DNA from: Mucilaginibacter ginsenosidivorax
Lineage (GTDB): Bacteria; Bacteroidota; Bacteroidia; Sphingobacteriales; Sphingobacteriaceae
Length of the DNA: 64,000 nt
NCBI RefSeq assembly: GCF_007971525.1
Contig: NZ_CP042437.1
Span: 6,386,001-6,450,000, forward strand
Reading direction: 5' to 3'
The notes beneath the pieces were generated by a model, which was not told the origin of the DNA, searched no databases, and saw only the letters and a list, made by a program, of their open reading frames with translations. The position numbers and the translations under genes are program-made. Below, piece by piece: positions 34,502-43,715 of this stretch (position 1 is the stretch's first letter; each line of letters begins with the position of its first letter).

Positions 34502-36625
34502 TTAATTAAAATTTATCGGCTTCGGTTTTAATGCCTTAACTACCGTATCCACTAATTGTGTATCTACAACAGATTTTTCAATAATATCAGCAAAACCCAT
34601 CTTCAAATATTTTTCCGCGTCAGTCATTACCTCGCTTATAGCAATTACAGGTAGCTTACTGGATGGATTCGGTTTTTGTATGGCGGTCAACAATTCGGCT
34701 ATATCTGTATCCAACGCGGGCACAGCTGCAAGCACAACGTTTACATCGTTTTTGCCAATTATCTCTAATGCTTGTTTTGCGTTGCCTGCCTGTAAAAAAT
34801 TAACATTCCATCTGGCCAGCATCATTTTCAGCGACATCAAATCCAGTTCATTGTCGTCAACCGCCAAAATGGTAATGCCATTCAGCAGTAAAGCCGGGTC
34901 AAGCGTGTCGGGTTTAACAACAGCAGTGTTATTGCTTTTTTCATACGGAATAGTAAAACTAAAGGTAGTTCCTGCTCCAGGCTTGCTATTTACGGTAATA
35001 TGCCCGTCCTGCAACTTTATTAGCTGTTTGCAAATAAAGAGACCCAGGCCGGTGCCTGCTTTTCCGTTTGATGAACTGGTTTGATAGTATTTTGAAAACA
35101 AATTTGCCTGCTGATCCGGACTAATCCCGTCCCCGGTGTCCCTGACATCAACCATCAGCTTATTTTCCGGGCTCACCAATTCGGCCATTACCCTTATTCC
35201 GCCTTCTTTGGTAAATTTAATAGCGTTGCTTAGCAGGTTAACCACAATCTGTTTAAGCCTAAGGCTATCGCCCTGTAAAATAGCGCCTTTGTCGCCTTTA
35301 AAATGGTAATCTAATGTTAACCCCTTTTTAGTTGCGCCAAACTCCATGCTTTCTACAACTGTTTTTAATGCATCGTCGGGATTAAAAGGTTCCATGCCAA
35401 TTTTAAACTCGCTATTTTCCATTTTTGCTGCATCCAGCGTATCGTTCAGGGTGCGCAGTAGCATATCTGAAGAATGCTTGATAGATTCGAGCATATCGGC
35501 TTGTTTTTGGGTAAGGTTGGTTTTACCAAAAATGTACAAGAAGCCCCTGATGGCGGTAAGCGGGTTACGTACCTCGTGGCTCATATGCAAAAGCAGGTCC
35601 ATTTTTTGCTGAGCGATGGTAACCGATTGTTCAATCTCTTTGTGTAACAGCAACTCGGCCCTGTTAAGCTGAATGATGAATAAAATGAGTAGCGTAGCAA
35701 ACACAAGCACCAGGAATAAAGCAATAAGCGAGAAATTATTTAACAGCCCCATAGTTTCCTGGTAGTTTTTAAACGACATATCCCTGAATTCGTTAGTCGC
35801 GTTGTAATTAATTTCCTTCATATCATTCACAATGCGTTCCAGTTCATTACTGATGTGTGAATTCAGCACAATCAGCTCGCGCTGCATCGTTATCAGCTTC
35901 AGGTTTTGCTGCTGTAATTGCTTCAGGCTATTGGCGTAAGCCTTTTGATCCCTGGCTAAAAGCTTTTGTGTGGCTGCATTAACCTGTTTTAAATTGTTGT
36001 GATGATTTATCTCGATTGCCGATATTTCCTTATCGTCTTTATTGTTAATGGCGTCTTTAATTCGTCTGAAAAGGCTTCTTTTGGCTGCCGGCGTCATTTT
36101 TCTGACGGTATCTGTTTGGATTTTAATTGATTTATTGGCGTTGCCGGAAAGTTCCTGAGCATATTTGCCGGCTTCGATGTTAAAAGCGGCGTAAACAGTA
36201 AGCAGTGAATCGAAATTGTGCTTAAGCCCGAAGAGCTGATTTGATAGGGCTAACTTTTTTTGATACCACGACTTTATTTTATGGCTTTGGATAACGTTAA
36301 GGCTGCTTGTATCGGCATTTGCTTTAAGCAAAGTATTCAGCTCGTTAAATGCCAAGGTTAGCTTTGTTTTATAGTTGTTGCTATTTTTAGTGTTGGCATT
36401 GAGTAAGGAGGCCTGGAAATCGTCTTCGGCCTGGTGCAGTAACAACAGTATATGCTCGGGATGGTTGTTCCCCTGGCCCATGTTGTTGGCCAGTTTTGAA
36501 ATATTCTCTAACTTTTTGGTAATTGACGTGCGGACAATAAGCGCTGTTACCGAAAAAATGATGGCGAAAGCAAGAAACGCAAAAAGAATTTTTCGGGCTA
36601 AAGTTTTGGTATAAGTTGTTTGCAT
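34502..36625 (-). CDS. Hybrid sensor histidine kinase with degenerate receiver
   Basis: A 707-residue membrane kinase. A first helix (about residues 11-31) and a second (about 300-325) bracket a helical periplasmic sensor. The H-box MSHEVRNPLTAI (phosphorylated His near 347), N-box QIVVNLLSNAIKF and GTGLGLFICKQL follow. The C-terminal receiver starts at ILAVDDNELD, but where the phosphoacceptor Asp is expected it reads VVLAAVPALD, so the key Asp is replaced by Ala. The Lys near EKSV is kept. The ATG at 36625 is chosen over an upstream TTG. It has no response-regulator partner next to it. Confidence 0.88.
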   Translation of the reverse strand: MQTTYTKTLARKILFAFLAFAIIFSVTALIVRTSITKKLENISKLANNMGQGNNHPEHILLLLHQAEDDFQASLLNANTKNSNNYKTKLTLAFNELNTLLKANADTSSLNVIQSHKIKSWYQKKLALSNQLFGLKHNFDSLLTVYAAFNIEAGKYAQELSGNANKSIKIQTDTVRKMTPAAKRSLFRRIKDAINNKDDKEISAIEINHHNNLKQVNAATQKLLARDQKAYANSLKQLQQQNLKLITMQRELIVLNSHISNELERIVNDMKEINYNATNEFRDMSFKNYQETMGLLNNFSLIALFLVLVFATLLILFIIQLNRAELLLHKEIEQSVTIAQQKMDLLLHMSHEVRNPLTAIRGFLYIFGKTNLTQKQADMLESIKHSSDMLLRTLNDTLDAAKMENSEFKIGMEPFNPDDALKTVVESMEFGATKKGLTLDYHFKGDKGAILQGDSLRLKQIVVNLLSNAIKFTKEGGIRVMAELVSPENKLMVDVRDTGDGISPDQQANLFSKYYQTSSSNGKAGTGLGLFICKQLIKLQDGHITVNSKPGAGTTFSFTIPYEKSNNTAVVKPDTLDPALLLNGITILAVDDNELDLMSLKMMLARWNVNFLQAGNAKQALEIIGKNDVNVVLAAVPALDTDIAELLTAIQKPNPSSKLPVIAISEVMTDAEKYLKMGFADIIEKSVVDTQLVDTVVKALKPKPINFN

Positions 36626-36652
36626 AAAATTGCGTTTGGCACAACTACACAA

Positions 36653-37174
36653 AGTATAGTCAGGCCGGCAAAATTATCAAAAATTAAGCGCATTTAACTG
36701 ATGATGTTATGAATGGCCAGGAAGCTTATAATGACGTGTTTTGGGAACGATCTTTTGTCATCCGATTGGAAAAATTTCGCGAATAGATCCTTCGTATCTA
36801 CCTATAACATATCCAATTTTCCTGTCATCCTGAGGTACGAAGGATCTATCAGCCGCGCAAGAACGATAGGAAATTTCGCAAATAGATCCTTCGTATCTTA
36901 TAATGACGTGCTTGCAAGTTGCTGAATATCAATATCAAATTACCGTCATTGCGAGGTACGAAGCAATCCCCGACATGCTAAGTCCCACATAGTTCGGGAT
37001 TGCTTCGTACCTCGCAATGACGGGTTTTATAAATGTTATTTCACAAACGTCATCACTGTTTTTTCCAGCTTACCTGGTGGTTACTCAGGATGACAACGCT
37101 TTTTATAACGTTATTCCCACCAGGGTTTCGATGGATTTTATAATTCCCTACGATGCCTGAAATCTAACTCAACG
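36653..37174. other. Intergenic region with palindromic repeats
   Basis: About 520 bases with no gene. Forms of a GTCATNNTGAGGTACGAAGGATC-like unit occur near 36,772-36,908 (three copies in both orientations), followed by a perfect palindrome at 36,944-37,022. Open frames here are repeat-derived. Confidence 0.7.
36944..37022. repeat. Perfect 27-bp palindromic repeat
   Basis: CGTCATTGCGAGGTACGAAG and seven more bases (36,944-36,970) are repeated as an exact reverse complement at 36,996-37,022 around a 25-base loop. This is a dispersed intergenic element type of Bacteroidota. Confidence 0.9.
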
Positions 37175-37528
37175 CTACTTCCTTTTCAGCGTAGTATGCG
37201 CTTTAACCCCATTAGCCGCGATGTCCACTCCGATAGAATCGCCATAAAATTTGCCACTGTGTGGTATCTCGATATCGCCAAGGGTAACTGTAAACGTGAA
37301 TTTATCTCCGTTAATTTTGCCATCGTCGACGGGTAGTTCGCCTTTTGGGGTTTGCACAGTGCCGGTTAATTTATCCCCGTCAATTTTAAAGTTGTAGGTT
37401 AAAGGATATTGGTCGCCATTCTCCATGGTTAAAATTCCTGCCCAGCTTCCGCTAAAATCGGCAATGGTAGCCAAACAGGCCAAAAAGCAGCAGCACAGCA
37501 ATACAGTTGTTAAGAATTTTCTTTTCAT
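37175..37528 (-). CDS. Small secreted beta-rich protein
   Basis: A 117-residue exported protein with a signal peptide (cleavage near CLATIAD, around residue 22). The mature part alternates hydrophobic and polar residues, GSWAGILTMENGDQYPLTYN near 27-46, as in small lipocalin-like or beta-barrel proteins. Its function is not known. No partner genes. Confidence 0.65.
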   Translation of the reverse strand: MKRKFLTTVLLCCCFLACLATIADFSGSWAGILTMENGDQYPLTYNFKIDGDKLTGTVQTPKGELPVDDGKINGDKFTFTVTLGDIEIPHSGKFYGDSIGVDIAANGVKAHTTLKRK

Positions 37529-38364
37529 AACGTGTTGTTTTTCTGTAGCTAAAAGTACTGTTGCTATTAAAATTTATCATAAACAATAGGTTAAGTTTAA
37601 TGGCAGAAGGGGAGGGGCATTAATTGAGGAGTTTTTCGCGCAAAAACCGCAAAGTGATTAGCTTATTTTTTCTCAGCGATTTTGTGCGAAAGGATTATAA
37701 ATGAGATCAACGCCCTGTCTTGAATAGTTCGGTATAACAGATCCTAAAATTAGAATATCATCTCTCTCCGGGAGTTTATCATAAAGGCGTTTTGTCAATA
37801 GTTTTATTGACAAGGTATTTCGACAATAAAATTATTGACAGATTTTGTGTAGAGACATGGGCCGTGCCTACAGCACTTTTGCGGTTGTTCAAATTACCCC
37901 GGGTTGAAACCCGGGGCTATAATATGGTTCAGGCCTATGGCCCTTAGCTGCAATTGTATGGCTATGGGATATACCCTAAGTCAAGAAAACAGAGGCGTAG
38001 CCCCGGCTTATATTGTGGCAATAATATATGGCCATTTGCTGCAATTGTATGATTAGGATACACTCTAAGGCAAGAAAATAGAGGCATAGCGCCGGCCTGT
38101 ATTGTGGCAATAATATATGATCCTTAACGGGGTAATTGCTCAGGAACTAAGAAATACGTTAAATCGCTAAAAAGAGGCGTAGCCTCGGCCAATATTGTAG
38201 CGCCGGGTTTCAACCCGGTGTAAAATAAAACGGGAGTTAAATGAGAACCGTAGGTTCGGCACATATAAAACGCCGAATTTGCAATTTCTCATAGCCAGCC
38301 GTAAAGCTCCTAAGCAATAAGCGTAAGGCAGATGCCCATCCGCCTCACGCAAAATCAATAAAGC
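37529..38364. other. Repeat-filled intergenic region
   Basis: About 835 bases without a credible gene. CCCCGGGTT-GA-AACCCGGGG is a hairpin at 37,897-37,916, and CCGGGTT-TC-AACCCGG another at 38,203-38,218. Between them lie about three degenerate copies of a unit of roughly 85-110 bases containing AGAGGCGTAGCC and TATTGTGGCAATAATATATG. A related hairpin and flank occur at 56,018-56,037. Confidence 0.7.
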
Positions 38365-38802
38365 CTACTCAAATTTATCTGCTACAACAAAGATCTTCAT
38401 GCCCGGTTTTTCCTCGGCTTCAAACATCAGTGTAATTTTGCCTGCCACACCGGTAATAGTTATGGTAGCCGTTCTTTCATGGGCATGATCTTCATCACTG
38501 AGTTTAGCTTTAATAACTGTTTTTCCTTCTTTAAAAGGCGTTTTCCAATCGCAAGTCTTTGAACTGATTGTTCCCGACATCTTGTGATCGTCGCCACCGG
38601 GAACAATGGTTACTTCTGTTTTAGTAATCGTAATAACCGTGTTTTCATCCCTGCTGTCAGTGTTGCCCTGGGCATCAACCTTACTTGTTTTTGATGATGT
38701 TAAGGTTACGGTTTGGTCGCACTGCGCAAAACCTTTGATGGTACCGGCTATCAGCAAAAAAATAATAATAACCGCCTTTTTTAAATTGAATGCTGTTTTC
38801 AT
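38365..38802 (-). CDS. Small secreted protein of unknown function
   Basis: A 145-residue exported protein; the signal peptide ends near GFAQC (residue 27). The mature part is Thr/Lys/Asp-rich with likely beta strands (TITITGVAGKITLMFEAEE) and two cysteines that may pair. No family recognised. The stop faces the repeat region. Confidence 0.65.
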   Translation of the reverse strand: MKTAFNLKKAVIIIFLLIAGTIKGFAQCDQTVTLTSSKTSKVDAQGNTDSRDENTVITITKTEVTIVPGGDDHKMSGTISSKTCDWKTPFKEGKTVIKAKLSDEDHAHERTATITITGVAGKITLMFEAEEKPGMKIFVVADKFE

Positions 38803-39082
38803 ATACTGATGATTAAGTTTTAAATAAAGATAGGTGTTTTATATAGTATTATGCAATACAAAGTACTATATAAAATATAAATATCTGATTATAAATAATA
38901 TAAATTTATTATTTGCTTGATTTTTCCTTCGAGGTGATTTTAGGATGAGCTTATATTGTTAATGTGGTAGCGGATAATTTCCTGCTATTAACAGTTAAAA
39001 TTAATTAGTGTGAAAACAACAATTAATGTACATTTGGAATGTAGTATCTTTATATTGTTATCGCCAATTATATTAACCCGTT

Positions 39083-41095
39083 ATGCGTAAAAACATCTGT
39101 TTATTATTAGCTGTATGCTGCAGCTTTTCGGCTTTTGCACAAAAACAGCAGGATTATCCTATCCAGCCGGTTCCGTTTACAAGTGTAAAACTGGCCGATC
39201 ATTTCTGGAATTCGCGGATTGAAACCAACCGCACGGCCACTATTCCGGCATCGTTTACCCGTTGCGAAAGTACCGGCAGGGTAAAAAACTTCCAGATGGC
39301 GGCAGCCCGTTCGGGCAAGTTTTGCACTACTTACCCGTTTGATGACACCGATATTTATAAAACCATAGAAGGTGCTTCCTATTCGTTAGCGGTTCATCCC
39401 GATAAACAGCTGGATCATTATCTTGATTCAATAATTACCATAGTAGGCAAGGCGCAGGAACCCGATGGCTACCTGTACACCGCCCGCACTATCGACCCGA
39501 TACATCCGCAAGCATGGGCCGGCCCAGAGCGCTGGGTAAACGAGCAAAATATGAGCCATGAGCTTTACAATGCCGGCCATATGTACGAAGCTGCCGCCGC
39601 GCATTTTATGGCTACAGGCAAGCGCAATTTTTTAAATATCGCCCTTAAAAACGCCGATTTACTGGTACGCACTTTTGGTCCCGGCAAACGCACGGTTGCA
39701 CCCGGCCATGAAATTGTAGAGATGGGCTTGGTACGCCTGTACCGCATCAGCGGCAAAAAGGAATATCTTGACCTGGCCAAATTTTTTATTGACGCCCGTG
39801 GCCACAAGGAATACAACAAAAAAAGCAAAAATCCATTCGAAAACGGTGTTTACTGGCAGGATGATACCCCTGTTACCAACCAGGACGAAGCCGAAGGCCA
39901 TGCCGTACGGGCAATGTACCTGTATTCGGGCATGACAGATGTTGCAGCCCTCACCGGCGATAAAGAGTACATCGCCGCTATTGATAAGATTTGGGATAAC
40001 ATGGTGAGCCAAAAGCTATACGTACAGGGCAGCATAGGCGCCGTTGGTGATGGCGAACGCTTTGGCGGCAATTATGAACTGCCAAACACCACCGCCTATA
40101 ACGAAACCTGCGCAGCTATTGGCAATGTTTTCTGGAACCAAAGGATGTTTTTATTGCACGGCGATTCTAAATACATCGACCTGTTGGAGAAAACCCTGTA
40201 TAATGGCTTAATTTCGGGTGTTGGGCTCGATGGTAAATCTTTCTTTTACACCAATGCTATGCAAATCCGCGATAGCTTTACGCATCCGGATATTGAGCGT
40301 GAGCGCTCGGGCTGGTTTACCTGCTCGTGCTGCCCAACCAATATCGTGCGGTTAATTCCTTCTATCCCCGGTTATATGTACGCCCAAAATGGTAAGGATG
40401 TGTATGTAAACCTGTTCATCAGCGGATCGGCAAACTTGAAGGTTGCCGAAAAGGAGCTTAAAATTACCCAGCAAAATAATTACCCATGGGATGGCGGTTT
40501 GGTATTCAACATCGATCCGGCATCGGCTATGGATATGAACCTCAAAATACGTATCCCGGGCTGGGCACAGGATAAAGCTATCCCGTCTGATTTGTACAGC
40601 TACGAGAAGCCATCGGCACAAAAAATAGAAATAAAAGTAAACGGTAAAGCCGTTGATTACCAAATGGATCATGGCTACGCGGTGATAAGCAAAAAATGGA
40701 AAAAGAACGATAGGGTAGAACTCACCCTGCCCATGGATGTACAGCGTGTAATAGCCAACGAAAAACTGGCCGACGACAACGGGAAAATCGCCATCCAGCG
40801 CGGCCCTATCATGTATTGCGCCGAATGGAAGGATAATGCAGGCAAACCAAGCAGTTTTATTATTCCTAAAGATGTTGTTTTTACCCCAAGCTATAATGCC
40901 GATTTGCTAAATGGCGTAATTACATTAAAGGCCGATGTAAAAAGTGTTAATGTTGATGAAGCTAATCAGAATGTGAGTACCGTTACCAGCACGCTAACAG
41001 CTATCCCTTACTACTCATGGGCAAACCGTGGTAAAGGCGAAATGACAGTTTGGTTCCCGGAACAGGTGAAGTATGTGGATTTGTTGAGTAAGTAG
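39083..41095 (+). CDS. GH127 family glycoside hydrolase (beta-L-arabinofuranosidase-like)
   Basis: A 670-residue exported enzyme; the signal peptide ends near AFAQK (residue 20). The alpha/alpha barrel carries the GH127 zinc/cysteine centre: AYNETCAAIGN near 337-347 (Glu, Cys) and WFTCSCCPTN near 411-420, where one Cys is the nucleophile. A beta domain follows. Family members remove beta-L-arabinofuranose from plant glycoproteins. It is followed by an alpha-galactosidase, suggesting a plant arabinogalactan or extensin target (inference). Confidence 0.88.
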   Translation: MRKNICLLLAVCCSFSAFAQKQQDYPIQPVPFTSVKLADHFWNSRIETNRTATIPASFTRCESTGRVKNFQMAAARSGKFCTTYPFDDTDIYKTIEGASYSLAVHPDKQLDHYLDSIITIVGKAQEPDGYLYTARTIDPIHPQAWAGPERWVNEQNMSHELYNAGHMYEAAAAHFMATGKRNFLNIALKNADLLVRTFGPGKRTVAPGHEIVEMGLVRLYRISGKKEYLDLAKFFIDARGHKEYNKKSKNPFENGVYWQDDTPVTNQDEAEGHAVRAMYLYSGMTDVAALTGDKEYIAAIDKIWDNMVSQKLYVQGSIGAVGDGERFGGNYELPNTTAYNETCAAIGNVFWNQRMFLLHGDSKYIDLLEKTLYNGLISGVGLDGKSFFYTNAMQIRDSFTHPDIERERSGWFTCSCCPTNIVRLIPSIPGYMYAQNGKDVYVNLFISGSANLKVAEKELKITQQNNYPWDGGLVFNIDPASAMDMNLKIRIPGWAQDKAIPSDLYSYEKPSAQKIEIKVNGKAVDYQMDHGYAVISKKWKKNDRVELTLPMDVQRVIANEKLADDNGKIAIQRGPIMYCAEWKDNAGKPSSFIIPKDVVFTPSYNADLLNGVITLKADVKSVNVDEANQNVSTVTSTLTAIPYYSWANRGKGEMTVWFPEQVKYVDLLSK

Positions 41096-41102
41096 GCCAG
41101 CC

Positions 41103-41240
41103 AAGCCCCCTCTAAATCTCCCCCGGCAGGGGAGACTTTTGGGTTGCTACCTAATATACTGGTGTTTAAACCGACGCTATATCTGAAAGATTGATTTTTT
41201 AAAGTCCTCCCTACCGGGGAGGATTTAGGAGGGGCTGCTT
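41103..41240. repeat. CCCCCTCTAAATCTCCCC-type palindromic repeat
   Basis: AAGCCCCCTCTAAATCTCCC and CAGGGGAGACTTT lie at the left (from 41,104), and AAAGTCCTCCCTACCGGGGA with GGATTTAGGAGGGGCT at the right (to 41,238), forming nested arms. It separates the two glycosidase genes. Confidence 0.8.
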
Positions 41241-41384
41241 AATAAATGTTACACATACATTTCTATTTTCTTGAAATGTTTATACCTTTAAAAAGTATAA
41301 ACAAACCAGTAAACCATTCTGAACCAATTGCAAGTCGCCTTTAATTTATGGCGACTTTATAATGGTATCATTAAAACATTAATT

Positions 41385-43613
41385 ATGATAAGAAAGATTT
41401 TTATCCTATTATTTCTCGCCACGGGCTTCCTGACAGCCCGGGCGCAGGAGGTTTCCATTAGCAAAGGCTGGAAATTTACAGTCGGCGATTCGGCCCAGTG
41501 GGCGTCGCCAACTTATAACGACCAGCATTGGCAGGCCGCCAACCTTAACGACAACTGGGAACGCCAGGGCCACCCAAACTACGATGGCTTTGGCTGGTAC
41601 CGTACTAAAGTTGTAATACCCTCGTCATTAAAAGATAAATCCTATCTGAAAGACAGCCTGCGTTTAAATTTGGGCACGGTTGATGATAATGACGAGGTTT
41701 ACCTTAACGGTAAACTTGTAGCCAAATACGGCGGTTACGGTGGTACCATAAAAGATGGCCATTACGGCGGCCGTTCCTACACCATAGCAGCAAACAACCC
41801 TGCTATTTTATGGGATAAAGAAAATGTGCTTGCAGTGCGCATATTTGATACCGGTGGCGATGGTGGCTTGGTAACCAGCGGCTACGGCAGCACATTTAAC
41901 ATCACCATGGCCGATGTAATGGATCATGTAGCTGTAAATACCGAAGCTGATTTTGTATACGGCGACAACAACAGCCTGAGCAAAAGTGTTAAACTACACA
42001 CCACAAATGCTTACCAGTACAGCGGCACCCTTGCATTTAAAGTAACCGACCCGGAAAACGGCACCGTGCTTTACGAAAAAACAAACCCGGCCAATTTTAC
42101 CAGCGGCAAGCCGTTTACCTACTCGTTTTCGATAGCGCGCCTGGCAAAAAGATCATATACCATCAGTTATACTTTTACCGACACCAAATCGGGCAAATCG
42201 ATAGTACAAACAGAAACTACGCCTTACATTTTAACGCCTTACCCAACGGCAAAGGTGAAAATTAATGGTGCCGATGTATTTGGGGCGCGGCCGGGCCACC
42301 CGTTCCTTTACCTGATACCGGCCACTGGTAAAAGGCCATTACTGTACAAGGTTGCTGGGCTTCCCGAATGTTTAAAGGTTGATGCCGCAACCGGGGTAAT
42401 CAGCGGTTCGGTAGCTCAAAAGGGAAATTACCCGGTAACTTTTACAGTTAGCAACAGCCTGGGCGCAAAAACAAAACAATTTACCATTAGCATTGGCGAT
42501 AATATTGGTTTAACCCCTGCTTTAGGCTGGAACAGCTGGAACGCCTGGGGCCTGAGTGTTAACGACGAAAAGGTACGCATATCTGCCAAAGCTATGATTG
42601 ATAAATTGAGTGCACATGGATGGGCTTACATCAATATCGATGATGGATGGGAGGCAGAAAACCGTGCTGCCGATGGCAAAATTGTAACCAACAGCAAATT
42701 TCCCGATATGAAAGGCCTCGCCGATTTTGTGCATGGTTTAGGCCTGCGCATAGGTATTTACTCGTCGCCGGGCCCGCGTACCTGCGGTGGCTTTTTAGGC
42801 AGCTGGCAGCATGAAGACCAGGATGCCCAAACATACGCCGATTGGGGTATCGACTATTTAAAATACGATTGGTGCTCTTATTCGGATATTGCACCCAAAC
42901 CAGATCTGGACGGATTGAAGAAGCCTTACCAGGTAATGCAGGCCTCATTAGGTAAAACAAACCGCGATATCATGTACAGCCTGTGCCAATATGGCTGGGG
43001 CAATGTATGGGAGTGGGGTGCCGATGTAAATGGCAATAGCTGGCGCACAACGGGCGATATCCAGGATACCTGGCAAAGTATGTCCACCATCGGTTTTAAC
43101 CAGGGGCCGGCGGCGCCACATGCCCAGCCCGGCCATTTTAACGATCCGGATATGCTGGTTGTTGGCAAAGTAGGATGGGGCCCAAGCCTGCATAACACCA
43201 GGCTTACGTTTGATGAGCAGTACACGCACATTAGCTTGTGGAGCCTGCTTGCATCACCTTTGTTAATTGGTTGCGATATGGGGCACCTGGATGCCTTTAC
43301 GTTAAGCCTGCTTACCAACGATGAAGTGCTGGCCATTGACCAGGATGCTTTGGGTAAAGGCGCAAACCAGTATATCAAAAAAGATGATTATCAGGTTTGG
43401 GTAAAAGAATTGAAAGATGGCGGTAAGGCTATCGGCCTGTTCAACACATCCGATAAATACCAAACCATCAGCCTTGATAAAACCGACCCGGCAATAGCTG
43501 GCTACACCAAATTCAGGGATGCCTGGCAGCAAAAGTATATTGTGGTTACCGGCAATGCCCTAACCGCTAAAGTAGCGCCGCATGGTGTACTGCTGGTACG
43601 TGTAGAAAAATAA
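41385..43613 (+). CDS. GH27 alpha-galactosidase with N-terminal carbohydrate-binding and Ig-like domains
   Basis: A 742-residue exported enzyme. The signal peptide ends near TARAQ. Residues 25-190 resemble the jelly-roll of GH2-type N-domains (WKFTVGDSAQWASP), 200-370 are Ig-like, and from about 375 the GH27 barrel begins (LTPALGWNSWNAWG). The nucleophile Asp is in YLKYDWCS near 496 and the acid/base Asp in RTTGDIQD near 557. The start at 41,385 is chosen for the signal peptide; the frame opens at 41,328. Confidence 0.9.
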   Translation: MIRKIFILLFLATGFLTARAQEVSISKGWKFTVGDSAQWASPTYNDQHWQAANLNDNWERQGHPNYDGFGWYRTKVVIPSSLKDKSYLKDSLRLNLGTVDDNDEVYLNGKLVAKYGGYGGTIKDGHYGGRSYTIAANNPAILWDKENVLAVRIFDTGGDGGLVTSGYGSTFNITMADVMDHVAVNTEADFVYGDNNSLSKSVKLHTTNAYQYSGTLAFKVTDPENGTVLYEKTNPANFTSGKPFTYSFSIARLAKRSYTISYTFTDTKSGKSIVQTETTPYILTPYPTAKVKINGADVFGARPGHPFLYLIPATGKRPLLYKVAGLPECLKVDAATGVISGSVAQKGNYPVTFTVSNSLGAKTKQFTISIGDNIGLTPALGWNSWNAWGLSVNDEKVRISAKAMIDKLSAHGWAYINIDDGWEAENRAADGKIVTNSKFPDMKGLADFVHGLGLRIGIYSSPGPRTCGGFLGSWQHEDQDAQTYADWGIDYLKYDWCSYSDIAPKPDLDGLKKPYQVMQASLGKTNRDIMYSLCQYGWGNVWEWGADVNGNSWRTTGDIQDTWQSMSTIGFNQGPAAPHAQPGHFNDPDMLVVGKVGWGPSLHNTRLTFDEQYTHISLWSLLASPLLIGCDMGHLDAFTLSLLTNDEVLAIDQDALGKGANQYIKKDDYQVWVKELKDGGKAIGLFNTSDKYQTISLDKTDPAIAGYTKFRDAWQQKYIVVTGNALTAKVAPHGVLLVRVEK

Positions 43614-43633
43614 ACGCAGAAATGTCATTATAT

Positions 43634-43673
43634 AAAAAAGACTTACATAGGTTAAACCGTGTAAGTCTTTTTT
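43634..43673 (+). terminator. Terminator after the alpha-galactosidase
   Basis: AAAAAAGACTTACA (43,634-43,647) and TGTAAGTCTTTTTT (43,660-43,673) form a 14-bp stem with a 12-base loop and T run, 20 bases after the stop. It also can serve the convergent MFS gene. Confidence 0.88.
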
Positions 43674-43715
43674 TAAGCTTTGTCTTGATTCTTGACTCTA
43701 ATCTCTTGATTCTTC

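Noticed and set aside
36713..36925. 70-codon frame in the intergenic repeats
   Set aside because: It consists of repeat copies and carries the same words twice.
38167..38358. 63-codon minus-strand frame
   Set aside because: It lies in the repeat tail and has no signal, domain or partner.
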